43,683 nt of DNA from an uncultured Ruminococcus sp. (lineage in GTDB: Bacteria > Bacillota > Clostridia > Oscillospirales > Acutalibacteraceae), in contig CADCKR010000018.1 in the NCBI GenBank assembly GCA_902802105.1, forward strand, positions 1-43,683, read 5' to 3'. Under the pieces are notes generated by a model. That model was not told the DNA's origin and made no database searches. It saw only the letters and a list, made by a program, of their open reading frames with translations. Both the position numbers and the translations under genes were made by a program. This document shows, one piece after another, positions 7,893 to 16,643 of this stretch (positions within the stretch are counted from its first letter, which is position 1; every line of letters starts with the position of its first letter).

Positions 7893-10800
7893 TCAGTTTA
7901 TGATCTGCTCCATAATGTACGGGTCTTTTATTTTTCCGTCCTCCGCAAAGGTAAGAACCTTTGTCATGATCTCTGCGGTTTTCGGGTCTTCGTCTATAAA
8001 AGGCAGGAACAGCTTGCTCTTTTTGCCGCTGCTGACAGCAAGCACATTGATCTGATGTCCTCCGAGCTTATGTATCACACCGCTGCCGAGATGAACAGAG
8101 TAGGTGCCGTACTTGCCGTCAATGAGCGCATGGTTCTTTTCAAATCGGACATTCTTAATGCCGAACAGGTCAAGATTAAAGCTGAGTATAACACGCCGCA
8201 TTTCAACAGTAGAATGGGTAGTTTCGGGGTCAACTCCGCCTGCATGGGCAACGCTTACGGCTAAATCCACATCACGCATGATCTCCGAATATATGACGTC
8301 GGGCACTTCGGAAATGCTGAGCAGCTTTCCTGTTTTCCTGTCATAGAAGAACACACCCTCAAGAACAGGCGCTTCGATATCTCCCGGAGAAAACCAGTCA
8401 GCCTGCGCATAGATAGACGCTATTATATTGTCCCTGTAATAGATCTTCTGTAAGCCGTCCTCGTAATCTGCTACCCAGCGGCGGCTTCTCAGTGCGCCGA
8501 CTGTGCGCTTGGTCTGTATCTGATAGCCCGCAAACATAAGACTGCGATCCTTGTTCAATTCCTCCGGCAGCTTTACATACAGCTCACGGAATACCTGTCG
8601 GAACGGCTGCTTTCTGCCCCCGCTGCTTCCGAGAGACAGCAGCAGCTTCTGATAATCAGACCATGTGCCGTTTTTGTAAAGATCAAACGGGTGTGCGACA
8701 CGCAGCTTTGTTTCTTCATCTGCGCTGTGCAATTCTCCGTTCTGATCCGACAGCCCCTCCCCTATCGGCAATCCGCTGATCTGTGCATCTTCGTCATTGA
8801 TAAATACAAGATTTCCGGTTATAGCCCTTGTTACGGGATTTTCGCTAAGCCTTTTCAGCTCACCGAAGGTAAACAGGTCTCGCTCCTCCATAGCTGCCTC
8901 AAACATTTTTACAGTACGGCTGTACTGCTGGCGGAGCTTATCACAGAATTCCTTCATCAGCAGGAAATCGTTATTTTTCTTCAATGCCGCCGGAACGGAT
9001 CTCAGCATCTTTCCGTCCTTTTCAACGGATATGGCAGCCTTTCCGAATGCATCGACCGTTATCCTTACATCATAGTCGGAAATATTTGTCGGTTCAAAAT
9101 AACCGCTGTTTTCCTGCACAAGAGCTGTTTCCATAGAAAGCGTGAGCCTTGTTTCATCGCTGTAGCCTGCTGTTACGGCAAGGTTTTTAAGCGCAAAGGC
9201 GCAGGCTTCGCCCTCGCTTGCTCTGCGCTGTGCGCCGAACTGCCTGCTTTCCTTCAGATATTTCTGTATAAATTCGTATCTCTGCAAAATATCCGCTTTA
9301 TCCTTTGAAGGGATTATCGCAAGAGCCATGAGCAGGTCTTTGTTTCTCTTGTCGCTTATTGTTTTTTCGGTTTCGACAATGTCCATTTTGCCGAGAGCCG
9401 CATCTGCATATTTCCTTGCGCGGGTGTGTCTGTTGCTTGAAGAGGAATATTTTGCGCTTTTGTACAGCTTATCGAAATTCTTTGCTCCAAGCGTTTCATA
9501 AACCTCAAAGAACCACTTGACATCAAAGCAGCCGCCGTTGAGTTCTTCTTTTGTAAGAGGAGTGTATTTTGCAATAACGGCTTCACGCTTGTCGTCTATC
9601 GTATCGGCAGTATGCGCCATGAAGTAGTAGCAGCCCGATCTCATGCCCTCGATACCGACGCAGCCCTCGATAATATCTATCCACTGAGGTGCAAACATAG
9701 CTGTTTCGATAAGCCTGTTCTGACTGATCTTCGTTTCCCTGACGTATTTTTTCAGCTTTTCAGAGGTATCGTCATCGTAAGGATAACATACGTACAGCAG
9801 ATGGCTCAGACAAGATGCCTTGTCATTTTTAAAGCCCCATCTGCTCCTGCTGAGCGTTTCATTTCCCATTGCTTTTAACAGCTGTATAAGTCTGTCCATG
9901 CCGTAAATGCGCTCTATCAGGAATATTATTCCGGAAAAGACCGTTTCGCTGTCGCCGCGCTTTGTTTCTACGTCAAGTATCCTGTCAAGTATCCGCATTG
10001 CAAATTTATTGCCTGTTTTGTATAATTCACTGTCCTTTGGCAGTGCATCATCGTCTGTCAGGGTCCTGCCTTCTTCTGCAAGCAGTATTGAGTAAATATG
10101 TTTTTTTCTTGTATCTTCGTCAGGAAAATAATAATACCTCGGCTTTACATATTCATTCAGGGAAGAAACTGCGTTCTTTGCTCCGATCATCCTGAACATG
10201 GAATTAAGAAAAATATCATCATCTATTATCCCAAGACGATACGCCTTTATAAAATAATGTGTTGAGGTTGCTTCTACCGTTTCACATCTTATGTCGCCGT
10301 TTTCGATATGCCCCTGAACATCAATTCTTTTATCAAGCTCGTATGACAGTCTGAAATTGAGATCAAAATCCTCGTTCAATCTGCTTCGGAACTCTGATAT
10401 CATATTTTGCATAAGAGGAGTACGGCAGAAACAATACAGCTTTTCAGCAAGAAAATACCAGTTGTTTTCTTTTTCCTTATCAGCGCTGAGCCACAAAGTA
10501 TCCTCCGGAATCATCTTAGCGGTATATCCCACAATGTGCTGTAATACTTTCATTGGTACAGAAGGCTCAAACTTCTTTTTAAGATAGAATAAAATATCAC
10601 TTGCCATTCTTGAAAACTCAGCGCCCCCAAGGCGTTCATCAGTTTTTGCAAGGCTTTTGCTGCGGCTGTAGCTTGACATATCGCCAAAAATCAGGTGAAG
10701 CATATCTGACAGCTTATTCTGTGCTTTCTTTTTTAAACCGTCGGCATGAGGATCGCCGTTTGTATTCAGCAGTAGCGCAAAAAATCTCTGGGGTGTGCGT

Positions 10801-12377
10801 ATTACAGTTTTATAGTAATTATCCCACAATTCATGACAGGGAATGATCTTTTCCAGTTCTTCTGCACTTACATGGTATGATCTCCACTGTTTAAACAGCG
10901 AATCCATATTTCCGAGTATCCTTTCTTCTCCGCTGTCGTCCGTATATTCCTTTTCCTTGTTTTCGTCTACGATCTTCATCAGGGCAATATACATTTCGTT
11001 AAGCTCTTCCGCTGTCACATTGAAGAAATCCTGTACCACTTTCAGATCGGGTGTAAAATCCACAGACGGCAGCTCCGCTCTCGTGTCATACAGACCATAG
11101 CCGTTTTCCTTTGTGATCTGCCCGTCATTATCCGTACCGGTAATATTTTTTATAAGTATCTGTTCTCTTTCTGTCGGGGAGGCTATATTTTTGACTGCCT
11201 GCTTTGAAGCTGAAAAATCGTATTTCGTATAAGTACCGATACCGTATTGCAGCAGATCAAGAGCGGCAAGACGGATGTTTTCATTATCAGATGACAGCAT
11301 ACGGATAATGCTTTCTTCAAGCTCTTTATCCTTTCGCTTTTTAAGCAGAGTGATAACGCCTGAGCGAAGATCGGCTGTTTTGTACTTTGCAAAGCCCTCG
11401 ATCACCTGATATTCACTGTCACTCAGTCCCGTTTTTTCAAGTATTTCAACGGCGGTCCTTCTTGTATTGCTTTCCTTATCGGCAACGGCATTTATGACAG
11501 TTTCACGCTGCTTAGATGTGCGGAGTGCATTTCCGATCTCTTCAACTGCATAGCATCTGTTATTCGCGTCAAATTCTGTTAAGCGTCCGCATATAAAGTC
11601 TATCTTTTCATCATCCTGCATCACTGCTGCACAGTCAAGCATAGCATAAAGTATCCTGCTTTTTGAAACGGACGCCATAAACCACGGAAAAAGCAAGGGA
11701 GAATATACTTCCTCCTTGTGCGGCATATTGTCATACAGATCTTGCATTATATCATAATGCTTTGCGGCAAGCTGCCTGTTATTGTGGACCTTCTTTCTGA
11801 ATTCAGGCTCAGTTCCGTGGTAATACCGCACAAAAAGGCCGAACGGATAGTCGTTTTCAAAAACAGCAAACAACCTATAGCTATCGGGATACTGCTCCGT
11901 TACGGACAAAGCAATCTGTATAGCTACTGTCGGATAACCGAGATTCTGACAAAAATATCCTATTGTCAGAAGATGTATCTCATCAGGCTCAAATGAACGG
12001 CTGCTTTTTTCTTCCGGCTTGCTGAAAAGACCTTTTATCCTTCCGTCAATGTTCTGTTCAGTCTTTTCAGAGGTAACGCCGGCAAGCGACCGTATCATAT
12101 CGAGAGCCTTTGTTACATCATAGAACCCGATACCCCACAGTCCCATATAGATATCAACAGGGTCGGAGGTCATAAGCTTTGAAACGGCATGGTCATTGCT
12201 TTCAAGGACAAACGGGATATCGTCAAGTATCTTTGCGGCAAGCCTGTCGGGATCCTCATCACGGCCAAGACCTGTCCATGTGCCGATGGCTCTTTTTATT
12301 GACGAAAAACGGATAAGATCATTTTCCTGTATCGTTTTAATGATCTTAGGCGACAAGCAGCCTGCACATAAGCTCAT
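7893..12377 (-). CDS. DUF4132 giant HEAT-repeat-like protein, main part
   Basis: About 1494 residues. The C-terminal 250 residues carry the DUF4132 domain: QTKRTVGALRSRRW, then PVLEGVFFYDRKTGK, EIMRDVDLAVSVAHAGGVDP and YSVHLGSGVIHKLGG. Before it lie long helical stretches with HEAT-like units (for example around 290-400: RRTAVEILEKTGLS, IRLAALDLLQ). There are no membrane segments or signal peptide. DUF4132 proteins include E. coli MolR/YehI; their biochemical role is unknown. The first residues are not family-like, but ENDLIRFSSIKRAIGTWTGLG (from about residue 20) normally sits inside the protein after a region that matches the neighbouring ORF at 12346-12999. So this is probably the larger part of one gene split by a frameshift. 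Alternatively it starts at the ATG at 12377, which has GAGGAG four bases upstream (12382-12387), and is translated by coupling. The last upstream possible ATG is 12389. Confidence 0.85.
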   Translation of the reverse strand: MSLCAGCLSPKIIKTIQENDLIRFSSIKRAIGTWTGLGRDEDPDRLAAKILDDIPFVLESNDHAVSKLMTSDPVDIYMGLWGIGFYDVTKALDMIRSLAGVTSEKTEQNIDGRIKGLFSKPEEKSSRSFEPDEIHLLTIGYFCQNLGYPTVAIQIALSVTEQYPDSYRLFAVFENDYPFGLFVRYYHGTEPEFRKKVHNNRQLAAKHYDIMQDLYDNMPHKEEVYSPLLFPWFMASVSKSRILYAMLDCAAVMQDDEKIDFICGRLTEFDANNRCYAVEEIGNALRTSKQRETVINAVADKESNTRRTAVEILEKTGLSDSEYQVIEGFAKYKTADLRSGVITLLKKRKDKELEESIIRMLSSDNENIRLAALDLLQYGIGTYTKYDFSASKQAVKNIASPTEREQILIKNITGTDNDGQITKENGYGLYDTRAELPSVDFTPDLKVVQDFFNVTAEELNEMYIALMKIVDENKEKEYTDDSGEERILGNMDSLFKQWRSYHVSAEELEKIIPCHELWDNYYKTVIRTPQRFFALLLNTNGDPHADGLKKKAQNKLSDMLHLIFGDMSSYSRSKSLAKTDERLGGAEFSRMASDILFYLKKKFEPSVPMKVLQHIVGYTAKMIPEDTLWLSADKEKENNWYFLAEKLYCFCRTPLMQNMISEFRSRLNEDFDLNFRLSYELDKRIDVQGHIENGDIRCETVEATSTHYFIKAYRLGIIDDDIFLNSMFRMIGAKNAVSSLNEYVKPRYYYFPDEDTRKKHIYSILLAEEGRTLTDDDALPKDSELYKTGNKFAMRILDRILDVETKRGDSETVFSGIIFLIERIYGMDRLIQLLKAMGNETLSRSRWGFKNDKASCLSHLLYVCYPYDDDTSEKLKKYVRETKISQNRLIETAMFAPQWIDIIEGCVGIEGMRSGCYYFMAHTADTIDDKREAVIAKYTPLTKEELNGGCFDVKWFFEVYETLGAKNFDKLYKSAKYSSSSNRHTRARKYADAALGKMDIVETEKTISDKRNKDLLMALAIIPSKDKADILQRYEFIQKYLKESRQFGAQRRASEGEACAFALKNLAVTAGYSDETRLTLSMETALVQENSGYFEPTNISDYDVRITVDAFGKAAISVEKDGKMLRSVPAALKKNNDFLLMKEFCDKLRQQYSRTVKMFEAAMEERDLFTFGELKRLSENPVTRAITGNLVFINDEDAQISGLPIGEGLSDQNGELHSADEETKLRVAHPFDLYKNGTWSDYQKLLLSLGSSGGRKQPFRQVFRELYVKLPEELNKDRSLMFAGYQIQTKRTVGALRSRRWVADYEDGLQKIYYRDNIIASIYAQADWFSPGDIEAPVLEGVFFYDRKTGKLLSISEVPDVIYSEIMRDVDLAVSVAHAGGVDPETTHSTVEMRRVILSFNLDLFGIKNVRFEKNHALIDGKYGTYSVHLGSGVIHKLGGHQINVLAVSSGKKSKLFLPFIDEDPKTAEIMTKVLTFAEDGKIKDPYIMEQIIN

Positions 12378-12999
12378 GCAGCTCCTCATTATCGCTGCAA
12401 AAGACAGCGCGTATCACCGCAGCGGTAAGTATCTCGGTATTGCGCTCGCTGTTCATCATTTCCTTTATCGTGCCGATAACTCCGGCATCGCCCTTGTCTA
12501 TCCTTGCCGCAATTATATATACATCGGCTGATTCGGTTTTCCGGCGGCTTATATCCACACCAAAGGGACAATCCGTTCGGGAAACATATTTGCCCATATC
12601 ATTGAGATCAGTACCGCGAAAGCCCATAAGATAATACGCATCCAACATTCCCAGAGCTCTTCTCCTGAAAGGTGAATGATCCCTGCTGCGAAAGCTGCGG
12701 CGGCAGCAGCTCTCGTCATACTGGAATTTATTTAATTTTCCGAGCATATAGCGCAGATCGTCACGCAGCGGCTCAGGGACAAGCAAACGGACAAGCCGTG
12801 AATAATGCTTATCAAAATAATCGTTAAGATCATCTATATAGCCCGTTCCTTCAAGCTCTATCCATTTGCCCGGATGATCGTCCATAAACTGGTCAAAAAT
12901 TTTCTTTTCCTGCCGGCTCAGGGCAGCTATTTCCTTTTTATGTGTTTCAATGAATTGTTCGTCATATTTTTTGAGTGCGTCCTCAAAGCTAAGACTCAT
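12346..12999 (-). CDS. N-terminal part of the DUF4132 protein in a separate frame
   Basis: About 217 residues, starting at the ATG at 12999, which has AAGGAGGG seven bases upstream; the earlier ATG at 13041 lies inside the preceding gene and has no good site. The protein is soluble and helical, with WIELEGTGYIDDLNDYFDKHY near residue 50 and ending NEELHELMCRLLVA. It overlaps the 1498-codon ORF by 32-44 bases in another frame. Dropping a single base after GTCGCC (about 12349) would join LLVA to KIIKTIQENDLIRFSS of the main part, giving one protein of about 1705 residues. The join also looks about 20 residues shorter than I remember the family being there, so a small deletion is possible. Reported as CDS because a genuine overlapping pair cannot be ruled out. 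Confidence 0.7.
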   Translation of the reverse strand: MSLSFEDALKKYDEQFIETHKKEIAALSRQEKKIFDQFMDDHPGKWIELEGTGYIDDLNDYFDKHYSRLVRLLVPEPLRDDLRYMLGKLNKFQYDESCCRRSFRSRDHSPFRRRALGMLDAYYLMGFRGTDLNDMGKYVSRTDCPFGVDISRRKTESADVYIIAARIDKGDAGVIGTIKEMMNSERNTEILTAAVIRAVFCSDNEELHELMCRLLVA

Positions 13000-13012
13000 T
13001 TTTTCGCCCTCC

Positions 13013-13432
13013 TTACCACATACGTCCTGCAAGCATGACAAGTTTTATAAATGTCAGGCTCGTTATATGCTTCAGATCGAGTATTTCTTCCATGTCTTCA
13101 AGCCGTCTGTCATCGGCAAACACAGCGACTACACCGTCAGAAAAGGCTTTTAGCGCATCTGCCTGTGCCTTTTTCAGATCGGCACGGTTTTCGCCGTAGA
13201 TCGTACCGAAGGATATTTTACCCTGCGCCGCCTTATCGGCTATTTCCGCAGGCAGAAGCGCAGACAGAAGTTCTGTGTTTTCCATGCGGCTGTTGTATTC
13301 ACTCACACAATAATAAACGGTTTCTTCGATAAGCTCCCTGACACTCATATTGTCACGGCTATACGTTACAGATACAGCGGTGATCCTGTTTCTTTTGCCG
13401 GAAACAGATTTTACATTGACCTTCATTTCCAT
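13013..13432 (-). CDS. Small hypothetical protein encoded upstream of DUF4132
   Basis: 139 residues with no named family that I recognise. The ATG at 13432 has GGAGGG six bases upstream. The N-terminus is a basic beta-like stretch (KVNVKSVSGKRNRITAVSV), the middle is helical and acidic (VRELIEETVYYCVSEYNSRM), and the C-terminus reads VVAVFADDRRLEDMEEILDL followed by SLTFIKLVMLAGRMW. The polished aromatic end (LAGRMW) and even composition suggest a conserved domain. Its stop codon TAA overlaps the AAGGAGG ribosome site of the DUF4132 gene, 13 bp before that start, so the two are translated as a pair and probably act together. No signal peptide or membrane segment. Confidence 0.75.
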   Translation of the reverse strand: MEMKVNVKSVSGKRNRITAVSVTYSRDNMSVRELIEETVYYCVSEYNSRMENTELLSALLPAEIADKAAQGKISFGTIYGENRADLKKAQADALKAFSDGVVAVFADDRRLEDMEEILDLKHITSLTFIKLVMLAGRMW

Positions 13433-13453
13433 GTGCAGCCCTCCGGTTATGCG

Positions 13454-13459
13454 TTTATA
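13454..13459 (-). promoter_or_regulatory. Candidate extended -10 promoter for the DUF4132 pair
   Basis: Minus-strand TG-T-TATAAA lies about 22-27 bases upstream of the start at 13432. The -35 region (near TGTGAT) is weak. The 65-bp gap after the lipoprotein gene holds no terminator that I can see, so read-through from upstream is also possible. Confidence 0.35.
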
Positions 13460-13497
13460 ACAGTATCAATTCTCCTTATCACACAGAACAAATATTG

Positions 13498-15207
13498 TCA
13501 GACATAACGCAAGTATTCCATAAACGGCATATCGTAAGCCGCATAAGGATAGCCTATTTCAAACGACAGCCCGTGCAGCTTGCTTTGTTCCATAAAGGTT
13601 CTGCTCTTATTGAACCATACCCAGTCAGATAATGCTTTGTCATCATTCCATGTACAGTCAAATTCGTACCATTTGCCGTCAAGACGAATCTGATTCCACA
13701 TATGTCCGGAGCCTTCACAGATACGCACCTCAAGCCCCGCATTATTCATAAGGTAATTTGCTGTTCTGGCATAGTTATTGCATTCGCCGTCGTTTAATAT
13801 AAGACCATGATAAATGATCGGATATGTTTTCTCGTCATCCGAGCCGGCATCGTTTGAGTATTCAATAAAGTCCTGCACGTACTGCGCTATGCGTATCTGC
13901 TTTTCAAGGTCTGTAATATCATCGTTGACAGTTTCACTGAGAACATCCTTTGCCTTTTGCTCTATGGTGAGCCAGGTATCATAGTCACTAACAAGCGCCT
14001 TTTTCAGTGTTTCGTTGCCGGAAATGCTTTCCCAGTCATTTATACAGGTCCCGTCTATATACAGATAGGTAATTGTATGATTATCCTTTAAGGGAGAAAT
14101 GCTCTTGACGCGGTTGTCAAGCATATAAAGATGCTCCAGATTTTTGATTTTAGCCAGCGGAGAAATATCTGTAATAGCTTCTTCTGTAAACTCGACCTTT
14201 TTCAGCTTTTCACAGGCGCTCAGATCAGGTATAACCTCTATCCGATTATTTGAAAAGCTGATGCTTTCCAGCTCGCTCATACCTGTCAGCGGAGAAATAT
14301 CACTGACATAGCTGTTGGAAAGGCTAAATTCCTTCATGTTTTTAAAATACTCTATCCCGTCAAGAGTGATGATGCTTTCCTTCTCTGAATAAGCGATAAG
14401 ACTTGTTATTTTTTCGCAGTCATCTGCCGTAAGTTCTGCATCAGAGGACAAATTCAGTGTTCGTCTTGCCGATTCCGCCAGCCCTGCATCCATTTTACCG
14501 TCTGGACTTTTCGGGTCGTGCCTGACCTCCGGAGGTGCAATGCGTGACACATCGGGCTTATGATAGATATATGTTCCGTTTCTCAGGTCGTCCGCATCAT
14601 CAAACAGAAGCTCTATGGCGTCAGGAGCAGTATATTTCAAGGTAAACCCTTCCGTTTCTGTCGAGAAAACGATAGTATCGCCTTCTGCTTCGCTGACCGG
14701 AACCGAGGACTCCATATTAATACTGTATATATTCGTATCGGCTCCCGGCACAAGATCGTATTCGTTTCCTATGGCTGAATAATCTCCGGAATACAGCCTG
14801 AAATGCAGCTTATCCTCATAAACGCAAAGCTCCGCTTCATATACGCTATGGTCTTCCTTATTCTTCTCTTCGGGATAAGTGTGATAGAAAATACCGGAGG
14901 TGATGTTTTTTTCAGGCTCACTCTCCTGACTCTGACTTTCTTCTCCGGATACGGAGTTCTCGTCTGATGAGTCTTCAGATGTGTCGGGTACGGAGCTCTC
15001 GTCTGAGGAGCTTTCTGCTATGACGGATTCTGCTGACCTTTGTGACGAAGAATCATCCGTCACGGATGTGTTTGGTCTGCTTTCCGCAGATACTTTGCTT
15101 TCAGTATCAGCTTCAGGCTTTTTTTCAGAGGAAGCGCAGCCGCACAGCGGAACAATGCATAACAGGACTGATAAAAAAAGTGTAATTGTGCGTTTCGATG
15201 TTTTCAT
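13498..15207 (-). CDS. Lipoprotein with leucine-rich repeats and a transglutaminase-like domain
   Basis: 569 residues. A signal peptide (KRTITLFLSVLLCIVPLCGC) ends in lipobox LCGC, so the protein is anchored outside the membrane. Residues 25-105 are a Ser/Glu/Asp-rich spacer. A beta-rich region follows (about 105-215). Residues about 265-400 hold five or six leucine-rich repeats of 21-22 residues with internalin-like DISPLTGMSELESISFSNN units. The C-terminal domain (about 430-555) is transglutaminase/protease-like: GECNNYA (Cys476), GHMWNQI (His502) and WYEFDCTWND (Asp517) give the complete Cys-His-Asp triad, so it may be catalytically active on peptides or peptidoglycan. The start has AAGGAG six bases upstream. 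A MITE-like repeat lies 37 bp upstream, within the probable leader. Confidence 0.88.
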   Translation of the reverse strand: MKTSKRTITLFLSVLLCIVPLCGCASSEKKPEADTESKVSAESRPNTSVTDDSSSQRSAESVIAESSSDESSVPDTSEDSSDENSVSGEESQSQESEPEKNITSGIFYHTYPEEKNKEDHSVYEAELCVYEDKLHFRLYSGDYSAIGNEYDLVPGADTNIYSINMESSVPVSEAEGDTIVFSTETEGFTLKYTAPDAIELLFDDADDLRNGTYIYHKPDVSRIAPPEVRHDPKSPDGKMDAGLAESARRTLNLSSDAELTADDCEKITSLIAYSEKESIITLDGIEYFKNMKEFSLSNSYVSDISPLTGMSELESISFSNNRIEVIPDLSACEKLKKVEFTEEAITDISPLAKIKNLEHLYMLDNRVKSISPLKDNHTITYLYIDGTCINDWESISGNETLKKALVSDYDTWLTIEQKAKDVLSETVNDDITDLEKQIRIAQYVQDFIEYSNDAGSDDEKTYPIIYHGLILNDGECNNYARTANYLMNNAGLEVRICEGSGHMWNQIRLDGKWYEFDCTWNDDKALSDWVWFNKSRTFMEQSKLHGLSFEIGYPYAAYDMPFMEYLRYV

Positions 15208-15243
15208 AATAATCTCCTTGACTTTCTTTTTGATAAAGAAATA

Positions 15244-15375
15244 TTAAGGCAACACCGCACAAAGACCGCCTAACGGCTTAGCACCACATATGCTGCGCCC
15301 GAAGGAAGTGCCCTTGGGGTACACTTTTTCCGTCATCTTGATCTGCGGCACTATCTTTGTGCGGTATTGCCTTAA
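15244..15375. mobile_element. MITE-like element, internally deleted copy (132 bp)
   Basis: The ends are inverted repeats of about 21 bp (TAAGGCAAYACCGCACAAAG plus A). The left 95 bases match the reverse complement of the element at 43472-43676 with one difference (CATATGCTG versus CATCTGCTG). The copies then diverge only because about 73 internal bases of the longer copy are missing here. The flanks read TTAA on both sides. It has no ORF, so it would have to move with an enzyme encoded elsewhere. It lies between the lipoprotein start codon and the lipoprotein promoter at 15595-15622. Confidence 0.85.
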
Positions 15376-15594
15376 AAATACTTTTTGCGATCTTTCTTTC
15401 ACGAACCGTACATAGAACGGAGCAAGCTTTCTGCTTTATCTCAGCTGCAAAGAGACTTTTGGAAAATTTTGTAACGCTTGCCGGTATAGCAATGCTTGTG
15501 ATAACGGTACGACCTTAGAATTGAGGAAGATCCGCATACTTCGGTATTCATAAGACTATTGGTGTCGGGCTTTCATCTGTCCGTGATATTCCCT
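15376..15594. other. Intergenic leader region without a gene
   Basis: No credible ORF or RNA gene. On the minus strand this is the first part of the 5' untranslated leader of the lipoprotein gene if transcription starts at the 15595-15622 promoter. Several short inverted repeats (for example ACGGTACGACC against nearby GCCGGTATAGC) are too weak to call. Confidence 0.4.
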
Positions 15595-15622
15595 ATTATA
15601 ACACAAAAACGATCATAAACAA
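15595..15622 (-). promoter_or_regulatory. Promoter of the LRR/transglutaminase lipoprotein gene
   Basis: Minus strand TTGTTT (15617-15622), a 16-base spacer and TATAAT (15595-15600) with TG at the extended position. It would give a leader of about 380 nt that includes the whole MITE-like element. Confidence 0.6.
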
Positions 15623-15741
15623 ACAGCAAAAAAATGAAACAGATAACATTTAGTTGTTTTGCATATATATAGGTAAATATTTGTGCAAAAAGTAGAAATT
15701 CGCTTTTGCCGGAAACTGCTGTATTATTATCCGGGATCGTG

Positions 15742-15750
15742 TGCTATAAT
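15742..15750 (+). promoter_or_regulatory. Extended -10 promoter of the secreted-protein gene
   Basis: TGC-TATAAT, about 90 bases upstream of the ATG at 15841, with a weak TATTAT at the -35 position. It diverges from the lipoprotein promoter at 15595-15622. Confidence 0.5.
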
Positions 15751-15840
15751 ATGCCTGTCATGAGAAAAAGTGCTGATAAACAGCGGCCTGTAAGGAAGCT
15801 GTAAAGGTTTGCTGCTTTTAAAAGAAAAGGAGAGGATATA

Positions 15841-16631
15841 ATGCAAAAAACTCATTCAGGAAAAAGCTGATATCAATAGCTCTTTCTGCGCGTATATACA
15901 GCAGTACAAATATTCTTGTATCCTCACCTGAGCTCAGTGAGTGGGGCAATTATATTTCAAGGGGTAACTACAGCACCTATGACTATCAGTATACAGAGGG
16001 TTACAGCGGCTTTATCATGAATGATCAAAGTCTCTCTCCCGAAAAATTTGCTCTTTACTGTCTTAGGGACAAAAAGGAGATCAACCCCTACTCATGGCAG
16101 TCGATCTCCTACTATTACTACTACAGCTCATATATTTCAGACGCCAATCGTTCAAAGCCTGTCAGGATATATTTCTTTGAAAAGGACAGCCTGAAAAACA
16201 ACACGAAATTCTGCCTCGAAAGGGACGCCGAAACCCACATTCCTATGCTTCATGTGGAATGTTCATCTGCCGGCGCTGTCGGCTCTGTAAAATGCACCGT
16301 CATGTACCGCAAAAAAGATGATAAGTTCTGGACGAACTGCTATGTTTCGTCAGCTTCCTTCGACATTATGGACTACCCCGACTGTCAGTTCAAGACGGTC
16401 ATCACCGATGAGGCAGGCAACACGAAGGAATCCTCCGTTTTTGAACCCGGTATGTACGTTCCGAGAACGGAGCCGTATATTGACGAAACCGGCGAATATC
16501 ATACCGGAGCTGTCGAGCATTATGTGTACAACGACAAAAACTATGAGGTCAACGCAGACGGCAGCAGAGGAAAAGAACTCAGCGATGTTACCCTTTCTTA
16601 TTTCGTATTTGAACCCAATACCACACTATAG
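15841..16631 (+). pseudogene. Secreted hypothetical protein with a one-base slip after the start
   Basis: The ATG at 15841 follows AAAAGGAGAGG at a good distance but reads only MQKTHSGKS before a stop. If the run of six A (15845-15850) had seven, it would read MQKNSFRKKLISIALSA, a signal-peptide beginning, and continue without a stop through NYISRGNYSTYDYQYTEGYSG and the rest to 16631 (about 263 residues). The frame is therefore a full gene with one base missing. The mature part is Tyr/Ser-rich with WQSISYYYYYSSYIS, a Cys-containing beta-like middle and no family that I recognise. Without the slip the next ATG is at 16017, which lacks a ribosome site and the signal peptide. A sequencing error is a serious alternative. 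Confidence 0.65.
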
Positions 16632-16643
16632 GCGTTACAAAGA

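Noticed and set aside
7893-13432. DUF4132 locus as an anti-phage defence system
   Set aside because: No nuclease, NTPase, protease or toxin motif is visible and the neighbours are ordinary metabolic or envelope genes; the idea is not supported by the sequence.
16017-16631. ATG at 16017 as the real start of the secreted protein
   Set aside because: It has no ribosome site, and the same frame continues upstream to a signal-peptide-like beginning next to a strong AAAAGGAGAGG site.
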